A stretch of DNA of 61,580 nt from Saccharicrinis aurantiacus (GTDB lineage: Bacteria; Bacteroidota; Bacteroidia; Bacteroidales; Marinilabiliaceae), in the NCBI RefSeq assembly GCF_001660705.2, contig NZ_LYBV02000008.1:1-61580 (forward strand). The letters are read 5' to 3'. Positions 17,461-24,980 of the stretch are shown piece by piece; the first letter of the stretch is position 1; every line of letters begins with the position of its first letter. Below the pieces are notes generated by a model, which made no database searches, had not been told where the DNA came from, and saw nothing but the letters and a program-made list of their open reading frames with translations. The translations under genes and the position numbers were made by a program.

Positions 17461-17792
17461 GGCGTGAAGAAATTTTACGCCCCTATTTTTTATTGAGGTC
17501 GTGAAATTTCTTCACGCGGGTTATTTTTATAAGGGTCGTGAAATTATTTCACGAGCACTCTTTTTTTTAAGCTCGTGAAATTTCTTTAAAGCTTGCCCAA
17601 GCCTTTGGTGAAGCTTTAAAGAAATTTCATTGCTCCAAAAAATGCTTTTTCTTCCAATGAGGAAATTTCATTGTGTGTTTTACGCTTTGGTGGAGCTTTA
17701 AAGAAATTTCATTGCTTCAAAAAATGCTTTTTCTTCCAATGAGAAAATTTCATTGCATGTTTTATGCTTTGGCCGAGCTTTAAAGAAACTTC
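17461..17792. repeat. 41-bp-period repeat block with GAAATTTC cores
   Basis: This 422-bp gap between the two thiE-like genes holds about nine copies of a GAAATTTC-like core, starting near 17469, 17503, 17540, 17577, 17621, 17662, 17703, 17744 and 17785. The last five are exactly 41 bp apart. Two consecutive 82-bp units start at 17612 and 17694, with a third partial one at 17776. The left part holds palindromes: TCGTGAAATTATTTCACGA at 17536-17554, and perfect 19-nt arms 17576-17594 and 17611-17629 around a 16-nt loop. No ORF fits. It may be a degenerate repeat family, an RNA structure or a multi-site operator. Confidence 0.75.
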
Positions 17793-17838
17793 AGAATAAA
17801 TAGATTCGTATAAATCTACCAAAAGCTAAATCATTGAG

Positions 17839-17846
17839 TATATTTG
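17839..17846 (+). promoter_or_regulatory. -7 promoter element of thiE
   Basis: TATATTTG fits TAnnTTTG, 19 nt before the thiE start codon, so the 5' leader would be very short and the repeat block lies upstream of the transcript. Confidence 0.45.
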
Positions 17847-17865
17847 CGGCAAATTCTTATTTATT

Positions 17866-18525
17866 ATGAACAAACCAATAAGCAAACTTCAGTTTATTAC
17901 TTTACAGGATGGAACTAAAACACCCGAACAGCAAACCATCGAATATTGTGCAGGTGGCGGTAGTTGGGTTCAGTTGCGATTAAAAGATCTTTCGGAAGAA
18001 GAAATTACGGCTGAGGCGGTTAAATGTTTAAAGGTTTGTATTAATTCCGAAGCTACTTTTATTGTGAACGATCATGTGCATATTGCTGAAAAGATTGATG
18101 CGGATGGTGTGCATTTGGGTAAGAATGATATTAGTGTTTCTGAGGCTAGGGCTATACTAGGACCTGTTAAAATTATTGGTGCCACAGCAAATACTTTCGA
18201 AGATGTAAAACGCTTGAGCGAAGAGGGGGCTGATTACATTGGCTTAGGTCCGTATAAATTTACTACCACCAAAAAGAACCTCAGCGCAACACTAGGAGCT
18301 GAAGGATATCAATCGATAATTGAGCAGTGTAAAGCGGCAAATATTACCACTCCTATTATTGCCATTGGCGGAATCACTCCAGATGATCTGCCTGAAGTTT
18401 TTGCGACTGGTATACATGGTGTTGCTCTTTCATCTTACATTGCCGAGCATAACAATATTGGTTTAGAAACGCTAGAGTTACTGAAGCAAATTGGTAAGCT
18501 ACATTCATTGAATTTTAGAAAATAA
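17866..18525 (+). CDS. thiE: Thiamine phosphate synthase
   Basis: A 219-residue TIM-barrel enzyme that joins hydroxymethylpyrimidine diphosphate and thiazole phosphate to give thiamine phosphate. All key motifs are present: QLRLKDL (36-42), FIVNDHVHIA (65-74), GVHLGKND (81-88), YIGLGPYKFTTTKKN (124-138, phosphate loop) and IIAIGGI (164-170). The gene is followed by a TPP riboswitch and a TonB receptor, but the riboswitch lies after it and thus controls the receptor rather than thiE. No thiC, thiG, thiD or thiH is seen in the window. Without them, ThiE here may serve salvage of imported precursors. Confidence 0.93.
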   Translation: MNKPISKLQFITLQDGTKTPEQQTIEYCAGGGSWVQLRLKDLSEEEITAEAVKCLKVCINSEATFIVNDHVHIAEKIDADGVHLGKNDISVSEARAILGPVKIIGATANTFEDVKRLSEEGADYIGLGPYKFTTTKKNLSATLGAEGYQSIIEQCKAANITTPIIAIGGITPDDLPEVFATGIHGVALSSYIAEHNNIGLETLELLKQIGKLHSLNFRK

Positions 18526-18560
18526 TAAACTCCCCTTATTTAGAATTATTCTTAGTAATA

Positions 18561-18592
18561 TTTGCTAATAAGATATTAAGGTCTTATTTTCG
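18561..18592 (+). promoter_or_regulatory. Promoter of the TPP-riboswitch transcript
   Basis: TTTG at 18561-18564 is followed by a 20-nt spacer and TATTTTCG at 18585-18592, one base from TAnnTTTG. The start of transcription would be near 18598, just before the riboswitch. Confidence 0.6.
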
Positions 18593-18605
18593 CACCCGAT
18601 TTCTA

Positions 18606-18703
18606 TAATGGGGTGCCACATTATTGGCTGAGAGTATACCCTTTGAACCTGGGCAGGTAATGCTGCCAAGGAAAAGTATATGCCTGGTTGGCATTCTCCA
18701 TTA
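18606..18703 (+). ncRNA. TPP (THI-box) riboswitch
   Basis: Signature segments in order: GGGGTGCC at 18610, GGCTGAGA near 18626, ACCCTTTGAACCTG near 18638, and GGTAATGCTGCC with AAGGAAAAGT near 18656-18677. Stem P1 closes by TAATGG (18606-18611) with CCATTA (18698-18703). An extra hairpin ATGCC/GGCAT occurs at 18680-18694. Thiamine diphosphate binding should lower expression of the downstream receptor gene. Confidence 0.93.
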
Positions 18704-18720
18704 CAGTATCTCAATTACTT

Positions 18721-18785
18721 ATACCAAATACATTATTGAATCATTTGATGATGTTCATGGTATTATTTTTTAATATTCAATGTAT
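18721..18785 (+). promoter_or_regulatory. Possible riboswitch expression platform (terminator/antiterminator)
   Basis: ATACCA (18721-18726) can pair with TGGTAT (18758-18763), with inner GAATCAT/ATGATGTTC pairing, followed by TATTTTTT: a weak intrinsic terminator. A competing pairing of TACATT-ATTGAAT with the ATTCAATGTA segment at about 18773-18784 would disrupt it. Control by transcription termination is thus plausible. Confidence 0.4.
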
Positions 18786-18832
18786 CTAACTAAATTGAAG
18801 GGTACATCACTTACATTTAAATCCATCTAAGA

Positions 18833-21259
18833 ATGAAAAATTTAATTCTTTTAATGCTATTCTGCATTATTAGTGCGCATTCATTTAGTCAAAACACCCT
18901 ATCCGGAATAATTACGAATACTAAGGGCGAGCCTTTGGCAGGCGCCAATATTGTTTTAGAGAATACAAAATTTGGTATGAGTACCAAGTCCGATGGTTCT
19001 TATGTTTTTAAAAATGTGAAGAACGGAAACTATAAAGTTTCAGTTTCTTTTATCGGCTATGCAGCCTATTCTAACGAATTTAGCATCACTGGCAACCTTA
19101 ACTTACCCATAGTGTTGGATGCTAAAAATCAGATTACTGATGAGGTAATTGTATCGGCAATACGCGCGGGAGATAAATCGCCAGTTGCCAAAACCAATAT
19201 TACCAAAGATGTTTTAAAGTCGCGCAATGCTGCAGACGATATACCTATTATGCTTAGTTTAACACCTTCAGTTGTATCTACTACAGAATCAGGTATAGGT
19301 ATTGGTAATACCAATATGCGCATTAGGGGTACCGATGCAACGCGTATAAATATTACGGTAAATGGTATTCCGCTTAATGACCCTGAAAGTCAAGGTGTAT
19401 ATTGGGTAAATATGCCCGATTTCTCATCTTCGGTAGAAGAAGTTCAGATACAGCGCGGAGTAGGTACTTCTACAAACGGGGCAGCCGCATTTGGTGCCAC
19501 CGTTAACTTTAATACCACCAGTTATCATGCAGAGCCATTGGCAGAAATAAGCACCACAATGGGTTCGTTTAATACCTATAAATACGGTATTAACGCCAGT
19601 ACAGGCTTAATTAAGGATAAATATTCGTTTGATGTTAGATATACCGATTTACAATCGGATGGTTATATCCGTCATGCCTTTTCTGATCACAGATCATTAT
19701 ATATGAGCGGAACCATGAAGTTGAATAATGGTCTTGTAAAAGCCAATATTATACATGGTGATCAGCGCACAGGTATTAGCTGGTGGGGCATAGATCAGGA
19801 AACCCTTGAAAATGATAGAAGGTATAACCCGGCTGGTGTTTATACGGATGAAAATGGCGAGGAGCAATATTACGAAGATCAAACCGATAATTATATTCAA
19901 ACGCATTATCAATTGTTTTATAGTGCCAATTTAAACGATAACCTACACCTTAATACTGCGGCATTTTATACACGAGGCGATGGATATTATGAGCAATATA
20001 AAGAGGATGAGGCTTATGCGGATTACGGATTACCTAACGTGACATTACCTGATGGAAGCGAGCTTAGTAATACCGATTTAATCAGACAAAAATGGTTGGC
20101 GAATGATTTTTATGGTTTCACAGCTTCGCTACTTTATAATACATCGCGTGCAAACTTCACTTTAGGTGGAGGATGGAACCGCTTTGATGGAGATCATTTT
20201 GGCGAGGTTATTTGGCAACGATATGCAGGCGCTTCTGAAAAAGGAGATCAGTGGTATTTTAACAATAGCATTAAAACCGATGGAAATATTTTTGCCAAGG
20301 TAGATTATAGCTTAACGGATCAATTAAATATTTATGCAGATATGCAATATCGTGGTATTAATTATACCATGAAGGGTAGCGATGATGATTTGTCCTCGTT
20401 AAACCAAGCGCATAATTACAATTTCTTTAACCCTAAGGCAGGTATTTTTTACACCTTTAATAAGCAAAATCAAGCCTATGCTTCATACGCTGTAGCCAAC
20501 AGAGAACCCTCTCGTGCTAACTTTAAGGATGCGAATGGCGATTTAAACGCTACGCCGCAGTCAGAGCGATTAAATGATTTAGAAATTGGATACCAATACA
20601 AGTCGCCCAAGTTTGCTAGTAATGTGAATTTCTATTACATGCAATATAAAGATCAGCTTGTGCCTACAGGTGAGAAAAGTGATGTGGGGTACGATATAAT
20701 GACCAATGTTGATGACAGTTACCGAACGGGTTTAGAGATTGAAGTAGGAGTGAAAATACTTCCGTATTTACGATGGGATGGGAATACTACTTTGAGTATG
20801 AATAAGATTAAGGAGTTTACCGAAACGGCTACCTTGGTAGTAGAGGATGATTGGTCCGTTGTAAAAGATACCTTAATACAGCATAAAAACAGTACCATTG
20901 CTTATTCGCCATCAGTAACAGCAAATAGTATTTTTACCATTGAGCCTATAAAAGGAAACTCAATAAAAATTATTAGTCAATATGTGGGCGAACAATATTT
21001 TGATAATACCGAAAGCGAAATAAATAAGCTTGATGATTATCTAATTTGGAATGCTGTAGTGACACAACAATTTAAACCATCGTGGATGGATTTGATTGAA
21101 GTTCAGTTAACTGTAAATAATATATTCAATCATTTATATTCAAGTAATGCTTATAGTTGGGGACAGAATTATTACCAGAATGGTGAAATGGGCTCGTGGA
21201 ACTATTATTATCCACAAGCAGGTACCCATTTTTATGCACGCGTAAGATTAATGTTTTAA
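18833..21259 (+). CDS. TonB-dependent receptor under TPP riboswitch, probable thiamine uptake
   Basis: An 808-residue outer-membrane receptor. A signal peptide ends HSFS-Q. It has a carboxypeptidase-regulatory-like domain (about 22-105), a plug (about 115-230, with MRIRGTDATRINITVNGIPLNDPESQ over two lines of the fold) and a barrel ending HFYARVRLMF. A TPP riboswitch in its 5' leader ties it to thiamine status. Receptors in this position in Bacteroidota are known to import thiamine or its precursors. The partner inner-membrane transporter (for example PnuT) is not seen next to it. It is monocistronic and convergent with xseB. Confidence 0.88.
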   Translation: MKNLILLMLFCIISAHSFSQNTLSGIITNTKGEPLAGANIVLENTKFGMSTKSDGSYVFKNVKNGNYKVSVSFIGYAAYSNEFSITGNLNLPIVLDAKNQITDEVIVSAIRAGDKSPVAKTNITKDVLKSRNAADDIPIMLSLTPSVVSTTESGIGIGNTNMRIRGTDATRINITVNGIPLNDPESQGVYWVNMPDFSSSVEEVQIQRGVGTSTNGAAAFGATVNFNTTSYHAEPLAEISTTMGSFNTYKYGINASTGLIKDKYSFDVRYTDLQSDGYIRHAFSDHRSLYMSGTMKLNNGLVKANIIHGDQRTGISWWGIDQETLENDRRYNPAGVYTDENGEEQYYEDQTDNYIQTHYQLFYSANLNDNLHLNTAAFYTRGDGYYEQYKEDEAYADYGLPNVTLPDGSELSNTDLIRQKWLANDFYGFTASLLYNTSRANFTLGGGWNRFDGDHFGEVIWQRYAGASEKGDQWYFNNSIKTDGNIFAKVDYSLTDQLNIYADMQYRGINYTMKGSDDDLSSLNQAHNYNFFNPKAGIFYTFNKQNQAYASYAVANREPSRANFKDANGDLNATPQSERLNDLEIGYQYKSPKFASNVNFYYMQYKDQLVPTGEKSDVGYDIMTNVDDSYRTGLEIEVGVKILPYLRWDGNTTLSMNKIKEFTETATLVVEDDWSVVKDTLIQHKNSTIAYSPSVTANSIFTIEPIKGNSIKIISQYVGEQYFDNTESEINKLDDYLIWNAVVTQQFKPSWMDLIEVQLTVNNIFNHLYSSNAYSWGQNYYQNGEMGSWNYYYPQAGTHFYARVRLMF

Positions 21260-21266
21260 TATACTG

Positions 21267-21301
21267 TGAATGAAGGTGAGTAAACTACTCATCTTCATTC
21301 A
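21267..21301. terminator. Hairpin between convergent receptor and xseB genes
   Basis: TGAATGAAG-G-TGAGTA pairs with TACTCA-T-CTTCATTCA around AAC. The stem is long but lacks a clear T run. It overlaps the last codons of xseB and probably serves as a shared 3' structure. Confidence 0.5.
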
Positions 21302-21491
21302 TTAATTTCAATACGTTTTCAACATCCTTCTCTGTCTTTTTTAATTTATCATTACAAATTTTTAATAAAACAGATACACGTTTTACCTTTTCACCAAGGA
21401 TATCTACATCTAAATCACCACTTTCTAGTTCTTCTAATATTCCTTCAATTTCAGCAGTTGCATCTGCATAGCTTATTTTTTCTTTTGCCAT
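21285..21491 (-). CDS. xseB: Exodeoxyribonuclease VII small subunit
   Basis: A 68-residue, highly charged helical protein with the XseB pattern (SYADATAEIEGILEELESGDLDVD at residues 7-30, followed by a Leu-rich amphipathic helix). It forms the small subunit of exonuclease VII, which degrades single-stranded DNA to oligonucleotides. The large subunit xseA is not in the window on the right side of the gene; upstream is a divergent barrel gene. In many genomes xseA and xseB are adjacent, so its solitary place here is slightly unusual. Confidence 0.88.
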   Translation of the reverse strand: MAKEKISYADATAEIEGILEELESGDLDVDILGEKVKRVSVLLKICNDKLKKTEKDVENVLKLMNEDE

Positions 21492-21720
21492 TTTATTTGT
21501 TTTTATGGAGGCTAAATTAGTAATTGCGTCAATTAATAAATGCTAAGTATAAAAAATAGTTTAGTCTTGGCTACTTTTTTTTGACTTGTATTATACTTTT
21601 TTCCTATTCTTAAAGTTGTATATCATGGTAAGCCATTTTATTGGTATTTTTTAATGTAAAATGTTATACCTTCGCTATACAAGTAAAATCAATACGCACT
21701 TGTAATATCTGTTCATCTCA

Positions 21721-22923
21721 ATGAAACAACAGTTTTTTTATCATAAAATAAAAAAAGCAGGGTTTTCTATATTTATTTTTCTGTTGATGTTTTTTTGTCA
21801 AGTTAATGGGCAAAAGAAATTGAAGGTTGCACAATCGAACTCTCCGGAGGTGCACGATACAATGTCAGTGGATAAACGAAAACGAAACTTTATGCTTACG
21901 CCTTATGCAGCGCCTTCGTATTCGCCTGAGTTGGGCGTTTTGTTTACGGCCGGAGGGTTAATGTCGTTTAAAATACAACCCGACAATCAGTTCTTGGAGC
22001 GATCAAGTATTCCGTTCTCTGTGGGCTATAGTACCAATGGCTCAGCAACTATAACTGTTTTGCCTTATATATACGGACGAGACAATAAATATAAGATTCA
22101 AACGCAGTTTTATTATAAGAACATGCCCGATAACTATTGGGGTGTAGGATATGATAATGCTATCCGCACAAGCTCGCCAGATTCTACAACTTCATACCAT
22201 CGAGAGTGGTGGTCATTAGCAGGGCAAATGGTTTTTAAGGTGAAAAGCGGATTTAATTTAGGATTTGTTTACGATATCAATGCTACTACAGCATCGAGCC
22301 TTAACTCAACCATGGAGCAAGATCCATCAGTTTTAAAGTTTGGTACGCATGTTCGCAACTTAGGTTTGGGAATTGCCATTGAATTAGATTATAGAGATAA
22401 TGCGCAAAATCCATATTCAGGCTACCTTCTTAACATGGGCTTACTTAATTATAATGGCATGATCGCCTCTAACCCGAATAACTTTAATAAAGTAACATTA
22501 GATGCACGTAAGTATTTTCCGGTTGGGGATAGGAAAACGGTAGCCCTGCAATTTAGTACGGAGCATACTGGCGGTGATGTGCCTTGGAGTGAGATGCCAC
22601 AAGTTGGTACTCCTACCGATTTACGTGGCTACCAATGGGGAAGGTTTAGAGACAAAACAGCCACTTTCGGTATTGCCGAATATCGGCATATGATTACACG
22701 TAAACGGATAAACAAGAAGGGTTCTTACGATAGTAGGTTTGGTTTTGCCACATGGGTAGGAGTAGGTTGTGTATCGGATAATTATGCCACTATGTATAAT
22801 TGGATACCCAATGGAGGTATAGGCTTGCGGGTTGAGATTCAACCACGAATGAACTTACGTATTGATTACGGAATAGGAAAAGATAGTAATGCCTTTTACA
22901 TCATTTTTAGTGAGGCTTTTTGA
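21721..22923 (+). CDS. BamA/TamA-like outer-membrane barrel protein
   Basis: A 400-residue protein with a signal peptide (cut near VNG-Q at about 31) and a barrel of the bacterial surface antigen (BamA/TamA C-terminal) type: ELDYRDNAQNPYSGYLLNMG (a typical strand-turn pair), GTPTDLRGYQWGRFRDKT (the RGY/F element of the substrate-binding L6 loop) and a C-terminal strand ending IIFSEAF. POTRA domains are missing, so it is not BamA itself. It may be a small Omp85-related porin or transporter of unknown cargo. Neither flanking gene is obviously related. Confidence 0.8.
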   Translation: MKQQFFYHKIKKAGFSIFIFLLMFFCQVNGQKKLKVAQSNSPEVHDTMSVDKRKRNFMLTPYAAPSYSPELGVLFTAGGLMSFKIQPDNQFLERSSIPFSVGYSTNGSATITVLPYIYGRDNKYKIQTQFYYKNMPDNYWGVGYDNAIRTSSPDSTTSYHREWWSLAGQMVFKVKSGFNLGFVYDINATTASSLNSTMEQDPSVLKFGTHVRNLGLGIAIELDYRDNAQNPYSGYLLNMGLLNYNGMIASNPNNFNKVTLDARKYFPVGDRKTVALQFSTEHTGGDVPWSEMPQVGTPTDLRGYQWGRFRDKTATFGIAEYRHMITRKRINKKGSYDSRFGFATWVGVGCVSDNYATMYNWIPNGGIGLRVEIQPRMNLRIDYGIGKDSNAFYIIFSEAF

Positions 22924-23028
22924 TAACTATTAATATCAAATAATCTGTATGTTTTGTGTAAAGGTAATTGTGGCTGTGCTAAGATTTAATATTTTTGCTC
23001 TCAGCTAAATATATAAATTACCCTAAAC

Positions 23029-24930
23029 ATGAAAAACTATCTATCCGGCAAGCTATTATGGCTTATTGTCCTTCTTCCCATCACTGTTTTTTCTCAAACT
23101 CAAGTAAAAAGAAAGAGTACTTTCATTGCTGAATTGTATGATGAGGCTTCTGATGATTTTAATAATAAGAATTATGAAGAAGCCTTGGTTAAATTCACCA
23201 AAGTAATTGACGAAAGTATACCCGAGCACAGTGCTTATTTCAGAAGAGGTTATTGTTATTATTATTTGGGAGAATACGAGAAAGCCATTTATGATACAGA
23301 ACGTGCCTTCGAGTTGGTACCCAAAGATCATCGCTACTTTTATTTAAAGGCACAATCATACGATAAGCTCAAGCAAATAGATATCTGTCAGTACTATTTG
23401 AATTTGGCAATCGCATTTAAACCTAACAAGCTTTATTATTATAAATATCGATCGGCCCTAAATTTAGAGTTAGGAAACTATAAAAAGGCAGAATTCGATT
23501 TTGATGTTTTGATAGGGAAGAATCCGAATGATTGGAACAGTTACTACGGAAGAGGCTTATCAAAATTTAATCAAAAGAATAAAACGGACGCCTGTATTGA
23601 TTGGAATTATTCGCAGAAAAATAATAAAGGCAGTCAGCGATTCTTTCATTATAAATGTACGGGTGTTGATTTGCGAGAAGAGAAAATAAAGTTCACGCAC
23701 AATCAAATTCCTGATAGACCAGTTTTCAAAGGCGATTTGGATATAGATGAATATTTAAATGAAAATATAGAGTATTCAATTTCTACCTTTATTAGTGAGC
23801 AAAAAGGCTCTGTATTGGCAAAGTTTGTTCTAACAAAAGAGTTAGAAGTAGAAGATATTGAGATGGTGCAAACCACCAATAAGAAATTAAGTGCCATTGT
23901 TGAAAAGGTGATAGCGGGTACAAAAGGACAATGGTTTGAGCCTGCTAAGTTAAATGGTAAAGCAGTTGATTATACATTTTATCTTCCGGTGATATTTAAG
24001 CTAAACGATACTAAATATAGAATTGCTGAATTAACAGATTCGCTAAGTGTTTACAAAAGTGCGAAAGACTATTTCAAGTTATATGAAACAGCCAATCAAA
24101 TATTATTTACAAACCCTTTTATGTATGAGGCCATCTCGGCCAAACAATTTGCCATTGATAAGATAAGTCCAGGAGTAATTGAAGCCAAACTTCTTACTCC
24201 TAAAATGAGGAATGCAGAAGTGTTATCTGAGGTTTGGGCAAATCAAAAATATAGTTTAACCCACTATACAAATAAATGGCAAGTGTGTAATAAGTCAGAC
24301 CGAAATTATTATAGAGTCTGCGAGTGGGAAGGTCCACAGTTTGAGAAGAATGGGTTTTTTATAGATTTTGATAGTAATAATAAGCAGGTGGCAAGTGGTA
24401 CATATTCCAATGATAAAAAGGACGGCTTTTTTCATATATTTTATCCCAATGGCTTGGTGAAAGAGTCATATGTTTTCAGTAATAACTTACTGAATGATAC
24501 TGTCCGTTATTACTACAAAAATGGCAATATACAGCATGCTATTAAGATTACTAATGATGGTTTTGAAGTTTTAAATTGCAAAGACGAAGAGGGAAATAAC
24601 TTAATACATGATGGCAATGGAATATGGGAATTCGCTAAAGGAGACAAAGCCAGTTTAAATAACTTTAAAGTAGTTGGAGCTTATAAAAACCATAAGCGAG
24701 ATGGAGAATGGATTTGTTATTTAAATGATGATATTTTTTTAGAGGAAGAGTATAAAAATGGGAACTTCAAATCTTGTATTTATTACAAGGAAGGAAAAAG
24801 TAGTTCAAAAGGTACTCGGTACGAAAATTCACAAATTAAATCGTGGATATTTGTTCCAAATAATATTACGCAATCAGAACAATATTCGCTTAGTGAAAAC
24901 TATAGCTCGGATGGTAGAGTAATAGATTAG
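23029..24930 (+). CDS. Exported TPR protein with TonB-C-like and MORN/YwqK-like repeats
   Basis: A 633-residue protein with a signal peptide ending VFS-Q. Residues about 35-200 are tetratricopeptide repeats (ASDDFNNKNYEEALVKFTKV; AYFRRGYCYYYLGEYEKAIYD). Residues about 245-325 resemble a TonB C-terminal domain (SVLAKFVLTKELEVEDIEMV; WFEPAKLNGKAVDYTFYLPV). Residues about 440-600 carry MORN/YwqK-like repeats (GTYSNDKKDGFFHIFYPNG; GAYKNHKRDGEWICYLND). No catalytic site was seen. The mixture of peptide-binding modules points to an envelope scaffold; the partner is unknown. A hairpin terminator follows. Confidence 0.8.
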   Translation: MKNYLSGKLLWLIVLLPITVFSQTQVKRKSTFIAELYDEASDDFNNKNYEEALVKFTKVIDESIPEHSAYFRRGYCYYYLGEYEKAIYDTERAFELVPKDHRYFYLKAQSYDKLKQIDICQYYLNLAIAFKPNKLYYYKYRSALNLELGNYKKAEFDFDVLIGKNPNDWNSYYGRGLSKFNQKNKTDACIDWNYSQKNNKGSQRFFHYKCTGVDLREEKIKFTHNQIPDRPVFKGDLDIDEYLNENIEYSISTFISEQKGSVLAKFVLTKELEVEDIEMVQTTNKKLSAIVEKVIAGTKGQWFEPAKLNGKAVDYTFYLPVIFKLNDTKYRIAELTDSLSVYKSAKDYFKLYETANQILFTNPFMYEAISAKQFAIDKISPGVIEAKLLTPKMRNAEVLSEVWANQKYSLTHYTNKWQVCNKSDRNYYRVCEWEGPQFEKNGFFIDFDSNNKQVASGTYSNDKKDGFFHIFYPNGLVKESYVFSNNLLNDTVRYYYKNGNIQHAIKITNDGFEVLNCKDEEGNNLIHDGNGIWEFAKGDKASLNNFKVVGAYKNHKRDGEWICYLNDDIFLEEEYKNGNFKSCIYYKEGKSSSKGTRYENSQIKSWIFVPNNITQSEQYSLSENYSSDGRVID

Positions 24931-24937
24931 ATATTAA

Positions 24938-24974
24938 AAGAGCTTGATTGAAATTTAAATTCGATCAAGCTCTT
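24938..24974. terminator. Bidirectional terminator
   Basis: AAGAGCTTGAT and ATCAAGCTCTT (11-bp perfect arms) lie between the convergent TPR and HTCS genes. Confidence 0.7.
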
Positions 24975-24980
24975 AATAAT

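Noticed and set aside
17461-17792. CRISPR array in the repeat block
   Set aside because: The repeats are imperfect, the intervening bases are themselves repeated (82-bp unit), and no cas gene is nearby.
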